40,977 bases of DNA from a bacterium (GCA_017405375.1 JAFRAO010000034.1:1-40977), one strand, 5' to 3'; positions 5,734-15,212 are shown, counted from the stretch's first letter. Made by a program: numbers and translations. Notes: generated by a model not told the origin, from the sequence alone.

Positions 5734-6525
5734 TTACACATTCGGAGTCCATTCACCAGTATCAGGGTCATAGTTATACGCTGTATGTGCCTGAATATTT
5801 ACTGTTCCTAAGTATGTGCCGTTGTAATTATTATCAGGTGTTAATACTACCGATGTATCACCATTAGCAAAACAATTTAATGTTACTGCTGAACCGTCAT
5901 CAGTGTAATTTGATAATATACCATGCATAAGTTCTCTGTTTGGTGATACACCTCTCCACCATTCAACACCATTAAAACTTATTGAAGTATCGGATAAATC
6001 AATTGAACCGGTAAAATATTCCGTTCTATATGAAGAATTATAACAAGTTCCTATAAATATTGTACCTGAATTACGTACAGGAGTGTTTGAAGTTATTTGA
6101 AATATATTAATCCAATTTTCTTTGTCTGTTGAATAATCTACTTTATATTCAGAACCAGTAAAATATATACGACAAATTATTTGGTTAGGCATATCATTAT
6201 AAGATAAATTAAGAGCAGAATCAAATATACTATTTCCGTTTGCATCCCAAGTCCATAACCGAAGATGATATGTTGAATCTGATTCCAAAGTAAACCCTAA
6301 TTGAAATCCAGAACAGGATATAATTTGTCTGGTTCTATTAAGAGAAGCTTCATTTTTTATAATAGATATTTGAACTTCCCAAGGATCACTACTCGGGCTG
6401 AATACTTCCGGAAGTTGCAAATAATTACTTGAACTAAAACCACTAACTACTGATGTTAAGTAATCAATGTTAAGTGAACCTACAACCGAGAAGTTATTGT
6501 AAGAGTATTCGCTTTTAGCTTCCCA
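5734..6525 (-). CDS. Second LamG-like tail-fibre module, in frame behind an amber codon
   Basis: The frame is open from the codon after the TAG at 6526-6528 to a TAA at 5734 (263 codons). It encodes a concanavalin/LamG-like beta-sandwich homologous to the module before the amber codon. Shared blocks include SYNNFSVVGS versus KYNNFTKVGS, SSNYLQL versus TSNYLQL, DPWEVQ versus NPWEVQ, and GSIDLSDT versus GSIDLSET. A unique C-terminal part follows (TVNIQAHTAYNYDPDTGEWTPNV). The only candidate starts are a TTG at 6420 and internal ATGs, none with a ribosome binding site. Amber readthrough from the 7380 start, or a recent nonsense mutation, is therefore more likely than separate initiation. Confidence 0.7.
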   Translation of the reverse strand, partial: WEAKSEYSYNNFSVVGSLNIDYLTSVVSGFSSSNYLQLPEVFSPSSDPWEVQISIIKNEASLNRTRQIISCSGFQLGFTLESDSTYHLRLWTWDANGNSIFDSALNLSYNDMPNQIICRIYFTGSEYKVDYSTDKENWINIFQITSNTPVRNSGTIFIGTCYNSSYRTEYFTGSIDLSDTSISFNGVEWWRGVSPNRELMHGILSNYTDDGSAVTLNCFANGDTSVVLTPDNNYNGTYLGTVNIQAHTAYNYDPDTGEWTPNV

Positions 6526-7380
6526 CTATAAAGAATTATCAACTTTAATATATGTTTCGGATAAATCTATTGAACCACCAAAAGCATTTGTAAAGCTACC
6601 ATTATTCCAAACCCCTATGAATGAACTCGTCAAAGGAGAATATACACCAGATGTTGAAGCGTTTGTAATATCTCTTGTATAAGTTTCTCCATTCAAAGAA
6701 TATTCAAGATAATATTCTGTTCCATCCCAACCAATTTTTACCCAATAAGTAGTATTTGTTAAAATTGTGTAAGTTCCATATAAATCAAACAACCAATCTG
6801 AACCATCACTTGAACAAAAGAAGTTAAAGTGTGTGTTATCAATACTTAAACCTATACCATATCTTCCTGAACTTCCAGTTCCCTTACGACTGTGTAATAT
6901 TTCTTGGACTGTAGTAACATTACTACTTGTTGTAAATTTAACTTGAACTTCCCAAGGATTATTTGCTGGATTAAACGCATTTCTAAGTTGCAAATAATTA
7001 CTCGTAGAAAAATTACTTACTAATCCTGTATCTTCATCAACTGTCGGACTTCCTACCTTAGTGAAATTGTTGTATTTGTAGCAATCTACATAATACATAT
7101 TTTCTAATACCGGAGCGAAACAGTATCTATTTGTTGAAAGTGCAGTGCTGTAATCCCATTTATACGGTAAAACAGTATTGACAAAATTCAAAACTTTAAC
7201 ACCACTTGCACTACTTGCTATATCATAACTTAAACCATCATAAACATCCATGGTGATGTTTTGACTTTCTGCATCTGTGTTAAAAGTCAGTATCGTTTTA
7301 TCATCATAGTAACCACGCGCTCTTGATTTAATTATTGTTGGTAAGCCTTTATATACTTTTAACTGTTTTGTTGTAGACAT
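6526..7380 (-). CDS. Tail fibre protein with LamG-like module (ends in an amber codon)
   Basis: A 284-residue structural protein. The N-terminal part (about 1-110) is beta-rich (MSTTKQLKVYKGLPTIIKSR). A LamG/concanavalin-like domain (about 110-284) holds NNPWEVQVKFTTSS, YWVKIGWDGTEYYLEYSLNG and FGGSIDLSETYIKV. Such domains in fibres usually bind surface glycans, so receptor recognition is the likely role. The ATG overlaps the TAA of the upstream fibre gene. It stops at TAG, but the frame continues with a homologous second module. With readthrough the product would be 548 residues. The TAG aligns with a Glu in the second module. Confidence 0.75.
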   Translation of the reverse strand: MSTTKQLKVYKGLPTIIKSRARGYYDDKTILTFNTDAESQNITMDVYDGLSYDIASSASGVKVLNFVNTVLPYKWDYSTALSTNRYCFAPVLENMYYVDCYKYNNFTKVGSPTVDEDTGLVSNFSTSNYLQLRNAFNPANNPWEVQVKFTTSSNVTTVQEILHSRKGTGSSGRYGIGLSIDNTHFNFFCSSDGSDWLFDLYGTYTILTNTTYWVKIGWDGTEYYLEYSLNGETYTRDITNASTSGVYSPLTSSFIGVWNNGSFTNAFGGSIDLSETYIKVDNSL

Positions 7381-8720
7381 TATTCAATACCTCCGCTTAT
7401 TTCTGCATCATTTGCATTAACTGTTACACTTACATTTAATTTTTCAGGCATAGTTGTTGCAACTTTAACAATTTCATTACTTGCACCACCCTCGGTAACA
7501 TATCCGGTAAACACACTGCTTCGTAAATATGTTGTGTTGTATGGTATAACTGCAAAACCATCTTCATTTTTAGCAAGTTTTATGTATTTACCATCGTAAT
7601 TATACAGCCAACCTAAAGTTTTGCCTTCGTTATCGCAATAAATAAATCTTTCCGCATTTGTTATACTAACATCCAACTTGACAAACGTTTTTGTTTCTGG
7701 TTGATACTGAAATGCAGCAATATTACTTTGTGTAGTATTAAATATAATCACACCGCTAATCGGATTAAAAGTAAAGTATCCGTATTTATTATAGTAAGGA
7801 GCCATATCCGGACATACATCATTTATGTTAGCAATGGCGGTATATATCCCTGAACTATTTTGTCTAAAAAGAGTGAACGAATAAGAATATTCAGAGTTTG
7901 AAAAGCGTAATATAAACTCTTTATCACTCGTAACATACAATGCTTGGCTATATGTTACAGTACTATTTGTACTAAATACATTAAGCACACCTTTTGTATC
8001 CGTGACTTCTGTTAAATCTGTTCCATTAAGAGCCTTTTTGATTGTTTCGTTGGTGCTTGCGTAACTATCGTTATAGTCAAATACCATAAAATAGAGAACG
8101 TTATCTATAACAAGACTTTTAATCACAACTTTGTATGTGTAACTTATTGTAAATGCGTATGTAGCCAACACTGTGCCGGTTGATAAATCTATTTTACGTA
8201 TTTCACAACTTGTGCCGTTACGTGAAAAGAAGAAGTTACCACCTAATGCTCTACCATAACCTGGATCATATGGTGATGGAGTGTTTACCATTGTGCCATC
8301 TATAAATACTAAACCATCATCAGCATAAATCGGATAATTATCACCATCATAAGGAGTTGGTATTTGACTAATTACTGTTATTTGTTGTGTTGAAAAGTTT
8401 AAACACCGTGTACCTGATAATAAATAATTACCGTCTGTTGTCATGAACGTGTATGCAGAACTTGCATAAGTATCCATATACTTTGAACCTGATGAAGATT
8501 GTTCAACTATTTGACTATCTAACCAAACTTTATCTCCATCACTAAGTGTTGAACCAGTTAAGTTAAGCGCATCTATCTCATCTCCACCACCGGAAATATT
8601 ATTAATAGCGGTTGCATAAGTTGTTATATTACCGCTTGGAGTTTGCCCTTTATTTATAATTGCTGTTTTTATATCTCCTAACGATGTGTTTATGGTTACC
8701 AATTTCTCAGCAATAGACAT
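7380..8720 (-). CDS. Tail fibre / beta-propeller-like receptor-binding protein
   Basis: A 446-residue protein. Its N-terminus (MSIAEKLVTINTSLGDIKTA) is a helical segment of the kind I have seen attaching variable fibres in gut phages. The remainder is rich in beta strands, aromatic residues, Asn, Ser and Thr, with blade-like repeats, consistent with a propeller (for example IRKIDLSTGTVLATYAF and AAFQYQPETKTFVKLDV). It overlaps both neighbours by one base (TAATG). I could not assign an enzymatic family. Confidence 0.65.
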   Translation of the reverse strand: MSIAEKLVTINTSLGDIKTAIINKGQTPSGNITTYATAINNISGGGDEIDALNLTGSTLSDGDKVWLDSQIVEQSSSGSKYMDTYASSAYTFMTTDGNYLLSGTRCLNFSTQQITVISQIPTPYDGDNYPIYADDGLVFIDGTMVNTPSPYDPGYGRALGGNFFFSRNGTSCEIRKIDLSTGTVLATYAFTISYTYKVVIKSLVIDNVLYFMVFDYNDSYASTNETIKKALNGTDLTEVTDTKGVLNVFSTNSTVTYSQALYVTSDKEFILRFSNSEYSYSFTLFRQNSSGIYTAIANINDVCPDMAPYYNKYGYFTFNPISGVIIFNTTQSNIAAFQYQPETKTFVKLDVSITNAERFIYCDNEGKTLGWLYNYDGKYIKLAKNEDGFAVIPYNTTYLRSSVFTGYVTEGGASNEIVKVATTMPEKLNVSVTVNANDAEISGGIE

Positions 8721-9379
8721 TAACTTTCTCCCTGTTCTATAATTTCATTTAAGGCAGCATCAATATCACCTACTGTGTTATTAACATAGTCAACATTAAC
8801 AACTGCATTTTCATTTGTTCCGTCAGGCGTATCCACCGTTGCAGTTCCCTCTTTATTGTAAATACTCGGCTGAACATTTAATTGAGTCCAACTAAAAGAA
8901 TCTTCTTGTGTATAATTTATATAATACTCAATTTCTTCTTCATCTGCAATTTCTTCACTTGGTACGATAATTACAAAACCTGCATCTTCTATATCTTCGG
9001 TATAAAGCTGATAATTCTCAAATACAATATTGCCTTCTGCATCTAAACCGTTAATATTCCAAATATTAGCATTTTCATAATATTTAAAACGTCCACCAGC
9101 AACATTTAAAAAATCATCACTTATATTTTTGAAAAAATCAACTAAATTACCCTTTGTGTAATCAAAAGCGATTTTAGAGGGCTCAAAACCTATAATGGCG
9201 TTATATATTGGATTATTTACACATTCATATATATAACCGTGTATAAAAGTTTCATCTGATTCACCGGAATAAATATATATAGCACCTTTATAATTTATAC
9301 TCGCCGGTGGCATTATTTCAGATTTAACTATGATTTTATCATCCGTTACAAAACCTTTTGCGTAATCAAATATAAGCAT
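8720..9379 (-). CDS. Tail fibre-associated structural protein
   Basis: A 219-residue acidic protein. The N-terminal half looks like a small beta domain with an opening repeated internally (IFDYAKGFVTDDK and IAFDYTKGNLVDF). The C-terminus ends GDIDAALNEIIEQGES, which resembles the end of the collar-type fibre protein at 9663 (GDIESALDAIIAQD), so the two may share a docking helix. It stops with TAA overlapping the next start. Position among the fibre genes supports a virion role; function unknown. Confidence 0.6.
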   Translation of the reverse strand: MLIFDYAKGFVTDDKIIVKSEIMPPASINYKGAIYIYSGESDETFIHGYIYECVNNPIYNAIIGFEPSKIAFDYTKGNLVDFFKNISDDFLNVAGGRFKYYENANIWNINGLDAEGNIVFENYQLYTEDIEDAGFVIIVPSEEIADEEEIEYYINYTQEDSFSWTQLNVQPSIYNKEGTATVDTPDGTNENAVVNVDYVNNTVGDIDAALNEIIEQGES

Positions 9380-9384
9380 TATTT

Positions 9385-9651
9385 TTACTCCGCAATATTA
9401 ACAAAAACCGCTGAACCTTTTGCAACTCTTAACCACAAAAAAGAAGATTCTTTTTTATAACCAAATGGTTTAAAGTTATTATAAAAAAATCCTTCGTTGT
9501 TTTCCGGTTTTGTTGCTTTTTCACAAATAACAGCCGAACCTTGAATTTGTATTTGATATATACTATCTGTTGTCAAATTCAAATTTAATTCATTTTCTAT
9601 GTTTATATAATCGTCTGTTCCGACTATTTTTCCACCTTTAATATTCGCCAT
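9385..9651 (-). CDS. Small structural protein among the fibre genes
   Basis: An 88-residue, probably all-beta protein (MANIKGGKIVGTDDYINIEN) with a Phe/Tyr-rich middle. No family recognised. It is preceded by AAGGAG and lies between two fibre genes with short gaps of 5 and 11 bases, so it is part of the same transcript. A fibre accessory or head-fibre-type trimerisation domain is possible but not shown. Confidence 0.6.
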   Translation of the reverse strand: MANIKGGKIVGTDDYINIENELNLNLTTDSIYQIQIQGSAVICEKATKPENNEGFFYNNFKPFGYKKESSFLWLRVAKGSAVFVNIAE

Positions 9652-9662
9652 ATCTTACTCCT

Positions 9663-10811
9663 TTAATCTTGTGCAATGATTGCATCCAAAGCAGACTCAA
9701 TATCTCCAATAGCCGCATATATAACTCTATTTTCAACAGGATTTGTGCTTGTTGGACTTAATTCATCATCAATAGTTATTCCACCGCCAGCGCTTGAAGA
9801 GCCTGGCACTTCACCACAAACGACAAAATAATAAACCTTTATTGCATTTGGTTGAACCGTATTTGAGTTTCCATAAATAGAATTTGCTTGACTGGCGTTA
9901 AAATGAACATCCCAAGATGGTCGGTTTGAATCGCCACCATTTGTTCCTTGTGCTGATTGAGTCAAAGAAAATGCACCATCAGCCCACTCTTTATATCCAT
10001 AAGCACCTGTTTGTCTTATACCGTTAAAGTTTCCCGTAATGTTAGGAACTCCTGCTGTAACATCGCTTGGTATTTCTCCCAGTTGTGCCGCCTGTAAAAA
10101 TGCTCGTCCATAAGTCGGCAATTTTACCGTCTTATTGACTTGGTCTACTACATAATATCCACAAAATCCCTGTTGACTTAAAGCGGCATTATACTGCGCC
10201 AAAGTTTTATTATATTTATCATATAACGGATTGCCGCCAATCGCCATATTTTGACGTGTAACGCAAAGATTCCAAAACTCAGGATAATTTACATCTACAT
10301 TTGTTAAAACCTTGCCATTTAATGGCTCTGCCCCTTCAACTCCATCTGCAACATCAAAAGTTATAATTGAACCGACAGGCAAATTTACTCTTTTTGTATC
10401 AACATAACTCCATGGCTTATTACTTCCACCAATTAAACTTGCGTCTTGCGTAAAGTCATTTGTGTTATTATCAATATTTGAAACAACTTGAATTTTTACG
10501 CCATTGCCGATATACCATAAAATAGCATTTTTAGGATAACCACCAATCGCATTACTTACATTGGAATCAAAGGTATATACCCCGCCATTTTGAGTATAAA
10601 AATAAAATTGGCTTAAAAGATTAAGCATTCCATTTAAATCGCCACCCGCCGGAGGCACCCCGCCATTTGCAACTGGCGTCTGTGTAATTTCAGGAAAACC
10701 CTCAGCCACACTTGCTAAGTATGTGCCTGTTGAATTTTGCGGAATAGTATTTTTTATTCCTTGTTCTGCAATAACTCCGGCTAAAATTTGCGGTAAATCC
10801 ATTCTTTGCAT
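9663..10811 (-). CDS. Tail collar-type fibre protein
   Basis: A 382-residue protein. The N-terminal region (MDLPQILAGVIAEQGIKNTIPQ, PPAGGDLNGMLNLLSQFYFYTQNGG) matches phage fibre proteins that begin with an attachment segment. The middle has collar-like features: LPVGSIITF, PLNGKVL and KLPTYGRAFLQA. The end holds NAIKVYYFVVCG, then a Gly/Ser linker and a docking-like helix. The ATG at 10811 has GGGAG upstream and overlaps the TAA of the DUF2612-like gene by one base. Confidence 0.75.
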   Translation of the reverse strand: MQRMDLPQILAGVIAEQGIKNTIPQNSTGTYLASVAEGFPEITQTPVANGGVPPAGGDLNGMLNLLSQFYFYTQNGGVYTFDSNVSNAIGGYPKNAILWYIGNGVKIQVVSNIDNNTNDFTQDASLIGGSNKPWSYVDTKRVNLPVGSIITFDVADGVEGAEPLNGKVLTNVDVNYPEFWNLCVTRQNMAIGGNPLYDKYNKTLAQYNAALSQQGFCGYYVVDQVNKTVKLPTYGRAFLQAAQLGEIPSDVTAGVPNITGNFNGIRQTGAYGYKEWADGAFSLTQSAQGTNGGDSNRPSWDVHFNASQANSIYGNSNTVQPNAIKVYYFVVCGEVPGSSSAGGGITIDDELSPTSTNPVENRVIYAAIGDIESALDAIIAQD

Positions 10812-11839
10812 TAAATAACACTCCCTTGATAAAGCACGCCTTGCCCCCAAGGCTGTAACTCTGTTCCATAAAATCCAAAAGTCGTATCTATATCAATAAT
10901 ATGAATCTCCAAGCCAACCCCTGCTTGCCTTGGTAATATATCATAATGTGTGAATAAATACAATTCCTCTGGCGTTAAAGCTGAAAACTCATATTTCATC
11001 CCGCTGCTCATTGATTGACTATCGGAAACAAATACAAATCTTTTTCCCTTAAATAAATCAGCTAAAAAAGTATTCATACTTGCAAGCGTTCCATCCCATC
11101 TACTACCAAAAGCCCTAATTTTTATCATTTCCCTAAAAGTATCATCATCTAAAACTAAATTAACTGGCTCTTCTGTTTCTTGCCACTCGTATAGACCATT
11201 TTTAATAAATGTTACTTCAACTTCTACCGGATAGCGAATATCTGAATCAGGATAAGTAAATGTTATACCAAAAGAAGACATATCAGAAATAGGATGCGAA
11301 TAGTCAAGCCTCATATCAGGCAATCTACGATACCAAAAACCGCCATCTCTATCATAACGAAATCTATAATTACCGCTTTTTTCTTCAAGGTCAAAAGCAC
11401 TAAAAAAAGTATTTTTAAATATATCAATATTTACCGTTAAATCTGTTAAATAATTGAAATTATCTATTTCTCTAATAGAACCCGAATCACCAACACCAAC
11501 GCACTTATAAAAATTTCCATTTGTATATGTTTCATCAGTAACGCCTATATATTTGGCAATTAAACCTTCTAAACTGGCATCTGCTACCGGCATTTCTTCA
11601 TATTCTACATAATATTCCTTAAATACCCTCGTTATCTTATATAAACGCCCCCAATAATAATCTAAGGCTTCACTGATACATGTATCAATATTAAGTATTT
11701 CATCCTCAAATTTCTTTGATATATCACCAAAATATTTGTCCCAAACTTGCGCTCTTTTAAGGATTAAATCAGAAACATTAGTATAACCGAATTGTCTTTC
11801 AAGATTATCCAGTGCAACTTTTTTGCATTTATCAGTCAT
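10811..11839 (-). CDS. DUF2612-type baseplate/tail protein (tail protein I position)
   Basis: A 342-residue protein whose C-terminal part has DUF2612 features: DDDTFREMIKIRAFGSRWDG and a terminal TTFGFYGTELQPWGQG. It occupies the slot of tail protein I, after baseplate J and before the fibres. It probably joins the baseplate wedge to the fibres. It overlaps the collar-type fibre start by one base. The central part (about 100-200) looks like an extra domain. Confidence 0.75.
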   Translation of the reverse strand: MTDKCKKVALDNLERQFGYTNVSDLILKRAQVWDKYFGDISKKFEDEILNIDTCISEALDYYWGRLYKITRVFKEYYVEYEEMPVADASLEGLIAKYIGVTDETYTNGNFYKCVGVGDSGSIREIDNFNYLTDLTVNIDIFKNTFFSAFDLEEKSGNYRFRYDRDGGFWYRRLPDMRLDYSHPISDMSSFGITFTYPDSDIRYPVEVEVTFIKNGLYEWQETEEPVNLVLDDDTFREMIKIRAFGSRWDGTLASMNTFLADLFKGKRFVFVSDSQSMSSGMKYEFSALTPEELYLFTHYDILPRQAGVGLEIHIIDIDTTFGFYGTELQPWGQGVLYQGSVI

Positions 11840-11840
11840 T

Positions 11841-13016
11841 TTATACCTCCACGCATGTTATATTGGATTCTTCTAATACAGCAATTTGCCCGATAGTTGT
11901 TTTAATATAATCAGAATCACTCTCTCCGCTATTTACTATATTAACTTTTATGCTTAATATGTCGGCATAAGCAAAATCATCAAAAGCCTGCGCAATCATA
12001 TTTCCCGATATTGTTTGTCCTATACGGAAAGAGTTTTCAGCATACCATCCCATTATTGCTGTTTTTATTTGTTGTTGAACATCCTCTGTCGTATAATAAC
12101 TGGATGAATAACTTACTTTAACCGATAAATTAACTTCTTCTGCTCTTTCTATATGATAAGTATTTGTTAAGCCTGTTTTATCGTCATAGTAAGTAACAAT
12201 AGTATTTCCGCTTGTATCTGCACCAATCGTCTTTTGATTATACATACATTTCGCTATTTCAGAACTATCACCACCAGCCACGCATACAAAAACGGAATGT
12301 TCTGGCAATGTAAATCCATCTATAACCAAATCCGTATTACTTGGATTTTCACGCACTAATACACTAACTACATTATTCAAGGCAGCCATATTATCCCAAA
12401 TAGCGCCTAAGGCACCACGGGCACGAATATTAAACCAATTTGCTGTAATTCTTGCTCTAAAAGCATTGTCGCTCTCTGTTTCATATCCTGTAATGCCAGC
12501 GCTGTTATTTGTTACAGTATCCCAACCGTCAACATCAGTAATAATTTCAGTAACACTATTACTTAAAACGCTTATAGCACCAGCAACAGTGCATTGAAAT
12601 TGTCCTATTGCAGAACCTCTTGCACCTATTGTTACATCATCTAACAATTTAAAATTATTAGAACCATCACTAACCAAACTTCCGGCTGGAATAGTCGTAT
12701 TTTCTGTTCCACTTATTACACAATTTACAACCGTTGCAACCGATTGTTTTCTATAATAACCCCAAAAATTAGCAACAATATCTAACGCTGAACCTTTGGC
12801 TGTTAAAACACTCAATGAATTTGCAATCAAAGCACATTGATTTTGTGCATACACAAGCATTTCAGTATCATTAAGTATCATTTGCCCTTGAAACGTTCCC
12901 GCTTCGGTGTTGATATTTGCACCCAACGCACCTTTATAAGCTTCAATAAATGATTCTTTAATACCGCTTGAATCTACTGTTATGACACCGGTTGAATCTA
13001 TACTAAACAAACTCAT
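11841..13016 (-). CDS. Baseplate wedge protein J
   Basis: A 391-residue protein with the hallmarks of the gpJ/Baseplate_J family: TAKGSALDIVANFWGYYRKQ near residue 73, SGTENTTIPAGSLVSDG, and ITGYETESDNAFRARI near residue 175. These proteins form the wedge ring around the central hub. It overlaps the W-like gene upstream by four bases, and the DUF2612-type gene follows, the usual order in contractile tails. Confidence 0.9.
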   Translation of the reverse strand: MSLFSIDSTGVITVDSSGIKESFIEAYKGALGANINTEAGTFQGQMILNDTEMLVYAQNQCALIANSLSVLTAKGSALDIVANFWGYYRKQSVATVVNCVISGTENTTIPAGSLVSDGSNNFKLLDDVTIGARGSAIGQFQCTVAGAISVLSNSVTEIITDVDGWDTVTNNSAGITGYETESDNAFRARITANWFNIRARGALGAIWDNMAALNNVVSVLVRENPSNTDLVIDGFTLPEHSVFVCVAGGDSSEIAKCMYNQKTIGADTSGNTIVTYYDDKTGLTNTYHIERAEEVNLSVKVSYSSSYYTTEDVQQQIKTAIMGWYAENSFRIGQTISGNMIAQAFDDFAYADILSIKVNIVNSGESDSDYIKTTIGQIAVLEESNITCVEV

Positions 13017-13348
13017 AATGCTACATCTCCATAAATGCTTTTAATATCTGCCGTAACTTTTAATTGAGTGCCTATCTTTTCAAGAGTAATACGTTTCACA
13101 CCTTCAACCTCTTGCGCATCTTCAATTCTATTACGTATTATTTGACGATAATATTCCACCCCGCCAAACTTTCCTAAAACTTCATTATCAAAATCTATAC
13201 CCTCAGTTATATCAAAACGATTTTCGCCACGATATAAACCCACTCTTGTTTTAATATCTTGTGCCAGTGCTTCTATACCATCTTTAAGCTGAATATTACC
13301 AGCTTTTAGAACAATATTATTATTTTCATCTAAAAAAACTGTTTTCAT
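13013..13348 (-). CDS. Baseplate protein W (gp25-like)
   Basis: A 111-residue protein of gp25/gpW type. Visible features are LAQDIKTRVGLYRGEN, an aspartate-rich GIDFDNEVLG turn and RNRIEDAQEVEGVKRI. In T4-like and Mu-like tails this protein is the inner wedge that also shapes the first sheath ring. It overlaps the V-type spike gene (4 bases) and the J gene (4 bases). Confidence 0.85.
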   Translation of the reverse strand: MKTVFLDENNNIVLKAGNIQLKDGIEALAQDIKTRVGLYRGENRFDITEGIDFDNEVLGKFGGVEYYRQIIRNRIEDAQEVEGVKRITLEKIGTQLKVTADIKSIYGDVAL

Positions 13349-14007
13349 CCCGCCGCCTTTACAAATGCACTTCCTGTTATTATTTTACCGGTTTGTAAGT
13401 CAACTTCATCACCTATTCTTGCAACTCCGGCTCCGACTCCTATTCCCAAGTTTACGGAAACGGCGTCAATGTTTGCAATATCTGCCTGAATATTCACCGT
13501 TGTCCCTTTTACTGTAACATCATTTTCAGTAAGTGTCAACTCTGTGTTTCCTTTACTTATTACAAAACCTGATTCATCTTCTTCATTGTCCCAATCCAAA
13601 GGTAAATAAAACCCATCGCTAAGACTAAAAGTTCTATTACTTCCTACCGGAGCAGGCTCATGTTTATCTATATAATTAGTTATATCAAATTTACTGCAAA
13701 TTAAAAGTCCATAATCACCTTTTTGGGCAATAAAATTTAATTTCCATCCATTAGCTTTTATCTTCATCATTGGCACATTATGAATAATATCATCATCTGT
13801 AATTTTAATTTCATTACCATCAATAGTTTTTTTTATCAATACTGGCTTTAAGTCTACTTTTCCATTTTCATAATCTTCTACAATCACAGGTATACAAGTG
13901 GTTACATATAAACCCAGATACGTTTCTAATATCTGCATAATAGCAGAAAAATCATTGTTTAATGCTCCTAAATTCAAAGTAGGTACGCTATTTTCTATTT
14001 TACTCAT
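13345..14007 (-). CDS. Baseplate spike/assembly protein V (Gp138-like)
   Basis: A 220-residue protein. Residues about 20-145 look like the OB-fold domain of Gp138/gpV spikes (VPMMKIKANGWKLNF, GDYGLLICSK, VGSNRTFSLSDGFYLP). The C-terminal part (TELTLTENDVTVKGTTVNIQ, then Ile/Ala/Asp repeats) resembles the triple-stranded beta needle. It would pierce the outer membrane. A short Gly/Ala-rich end may be the tip; no zinc/iron HxH motif is visible. Confidence 0.85.
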   Translation of the reverse strand: MSKIENSVPTLNLGALNNDFSAIMQILETYLGLYVTTCIPVIVEDYENGKVDLKPVLIKKTIDGNEIKITDDDIIHNVPMMKIKANGWKLNFIAQKGDYGLLICSKFDITNYIDKHEPAPVGSNRTFSLSDGFYLPLDWDNEEDESGFVISKGNTELTLTENDVTVKGTTVNIQADIANIDAVSVNLGIGVGAGVARIGDEVDLQTGKIITGSAFVKAAG

Positions 14008-14008
14008 T

Positions 14009-14920
14009 TTACCCCTTCATATACAAATTAGTTTTTGTTAATTCTAAATCTGTAATCCATTTTTTCCCTTTTGTTTCGCCGGAATGCGAATAAGATGCTA
14101 TAAAATAATTTCCCGCTTCCTTACTATTTAACATTGGAAAACGTAAACTTTCCAAAGATACTTTCATTCCCCCTTTAACATACGGATTCATTCTTATTTG
14201 AACTCTACATCCAGTTCCTGTTGGTTGTGGAGCCCCTATTATCATGTCAGGAGTTATCTTAAAAAATCCAATACCTTCTGCTTCTTTTCCTCTTTCTTTT
14301 ACATACATTCTTTTATTTTCTACATAAATATCTAAACCAGAAGCTCGTGCTAAATACCTCATTTGATTTATGGGGTCTATATCAGTTAATACATAATTAT
14401 TTAATTTATATTCTCCCTCTGGAAAGGTAACTAATTGAGCATTTAAATCTTTTGCTATTTTTTCTGCTATATCTTTTACATTCACTTCACCTTTTTCTGA
14501 AATACTGGTAACTTTTTTCATATAATTTTGTAATGAAATTGCTTTTAACGAAATATTAAAATCAGATGTTGACAAATCGGGTATTCCTTCAACAACAGTA
14601 CCTTCAAAAATAATGGAATGATTATCTTCATAACCTGCATCTATTACTAATCTATTATTAACTGCTGATTTTATCCAAGAAGTATAAGAACTTGCTAAAT
14701 AACTCATTGTATCACGTTTCAAACCGACAATATTTACATTAGCTTGTGGTGTCATACCATAAACAACGGCTTGTGTAGTGAAAGATATTTTTGCATCAAT
14801 TCCAGCTTCTGATAATATTTTTGTTGAATTATATCCACCATTACGACCATCGTAAAGGCTTAATCTAATATATCTTTTTGGCACATCCCAAGCTCTAACC
14901 AAGTCTAAACTCCGTATCAT
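14009..14920 (-). CDS. Baseplate hub protein (gpD/gp44-like)
   Basis: A 303-residue protein in the hub position between plug and spike. Features include IDAKISFTTQAVVYGMTPQANVNI near the start, and a LysM-like or linker region with KGEVNVKDIAEKIAKDLNAQ. The segment YLARASGLDIYVENKRMYVKER is typical of gpD-type hubs. It overlaps the plug gene by 26 bases. The hub trimer joins the tube end to the spike. Confidence 0.75.
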   Translation of the reverse strand: MIRSLDLVRAWDVPKRYIRLSLYDGRNGGYNSTKILSEAGIDAKISFTTQAVVYGMTPQANVNIVGLKRDTMSYLASSYTSWIKSAVNNRLVIDAGYEDNHSIIFEGTVVEGIPDLSTSDFNISLKAISLQNYMKKVTSISEKGEVNVKDIAEKIAKDLNAQLVTFPEGEYKLNNYVLTDIDPINQMRYLARASGLDIYVENKRMYVKERGKEAEGIGFFKITPDMIIGAPQPTGTGCRVQIRMNPYVKGGMKVSLESLRFPMLNSKEAGNYFIASYSHSGETKGKKWITDLELTKTNLYMKG

Positions 14921-15212
14921 AAATTAAAAGATATTGTTCATTAAATCCAGTATATACAGGGTCTGTATCAAAAAAAGTATCTGTAAAATAAATATTACCG
15001 TTCAAAATATTTGTCGGCAATAACGGCATTTTATTACAACACATCACACTTGAAACAATAACTTCGTTATTAACTGTTATTTTAGCAATTAAATTACCAT
15101 CCGGCAACGTTCTTAAACTTATATCCACAGTAAAAAAGTTGCCTTTTTCATCATTCAAATTGCAACTCAAAGTTTGATTTGGCACTTGCAATAAATTTAT
15201 TTGTTGCTTCAT
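14895..15212 (-). CDS. Baseplate plug-like protein
   Basis: A 105-residue protein containing LPTNILNGNIYFTDTFFDTDPVYTGF. I associate this LLPTxxxxGNxYFxDTxxxxDPxYTGF pattern with the small phage baseplate plug family. It stops with TAG and overlaps the hub gene by 26 bases. In this family the protein would block the hub channel before injection. This TAG is clearly used as a stop, because the next gene starts inside the overlap. Confidence 0.65.
   Translation of the reverse strand: MKQQINLLQVPNQTLSCNLNDEKGNFFTVDISLRTLPDGNLIAKITVNNEVIVSSVMCCNKMPLLPTNILNGNIYFTDTFFDTDPVYTGFNEQYLLIYDTEFRLG

Noticed and set aside
5734..7380. Genome-wide reassignment of TAG to an amino acid
   Set aside because: Several genes end at TAG directly at the start of the next gene (14895, 17283, 25858, 28843), so TAG functions as a stop here.
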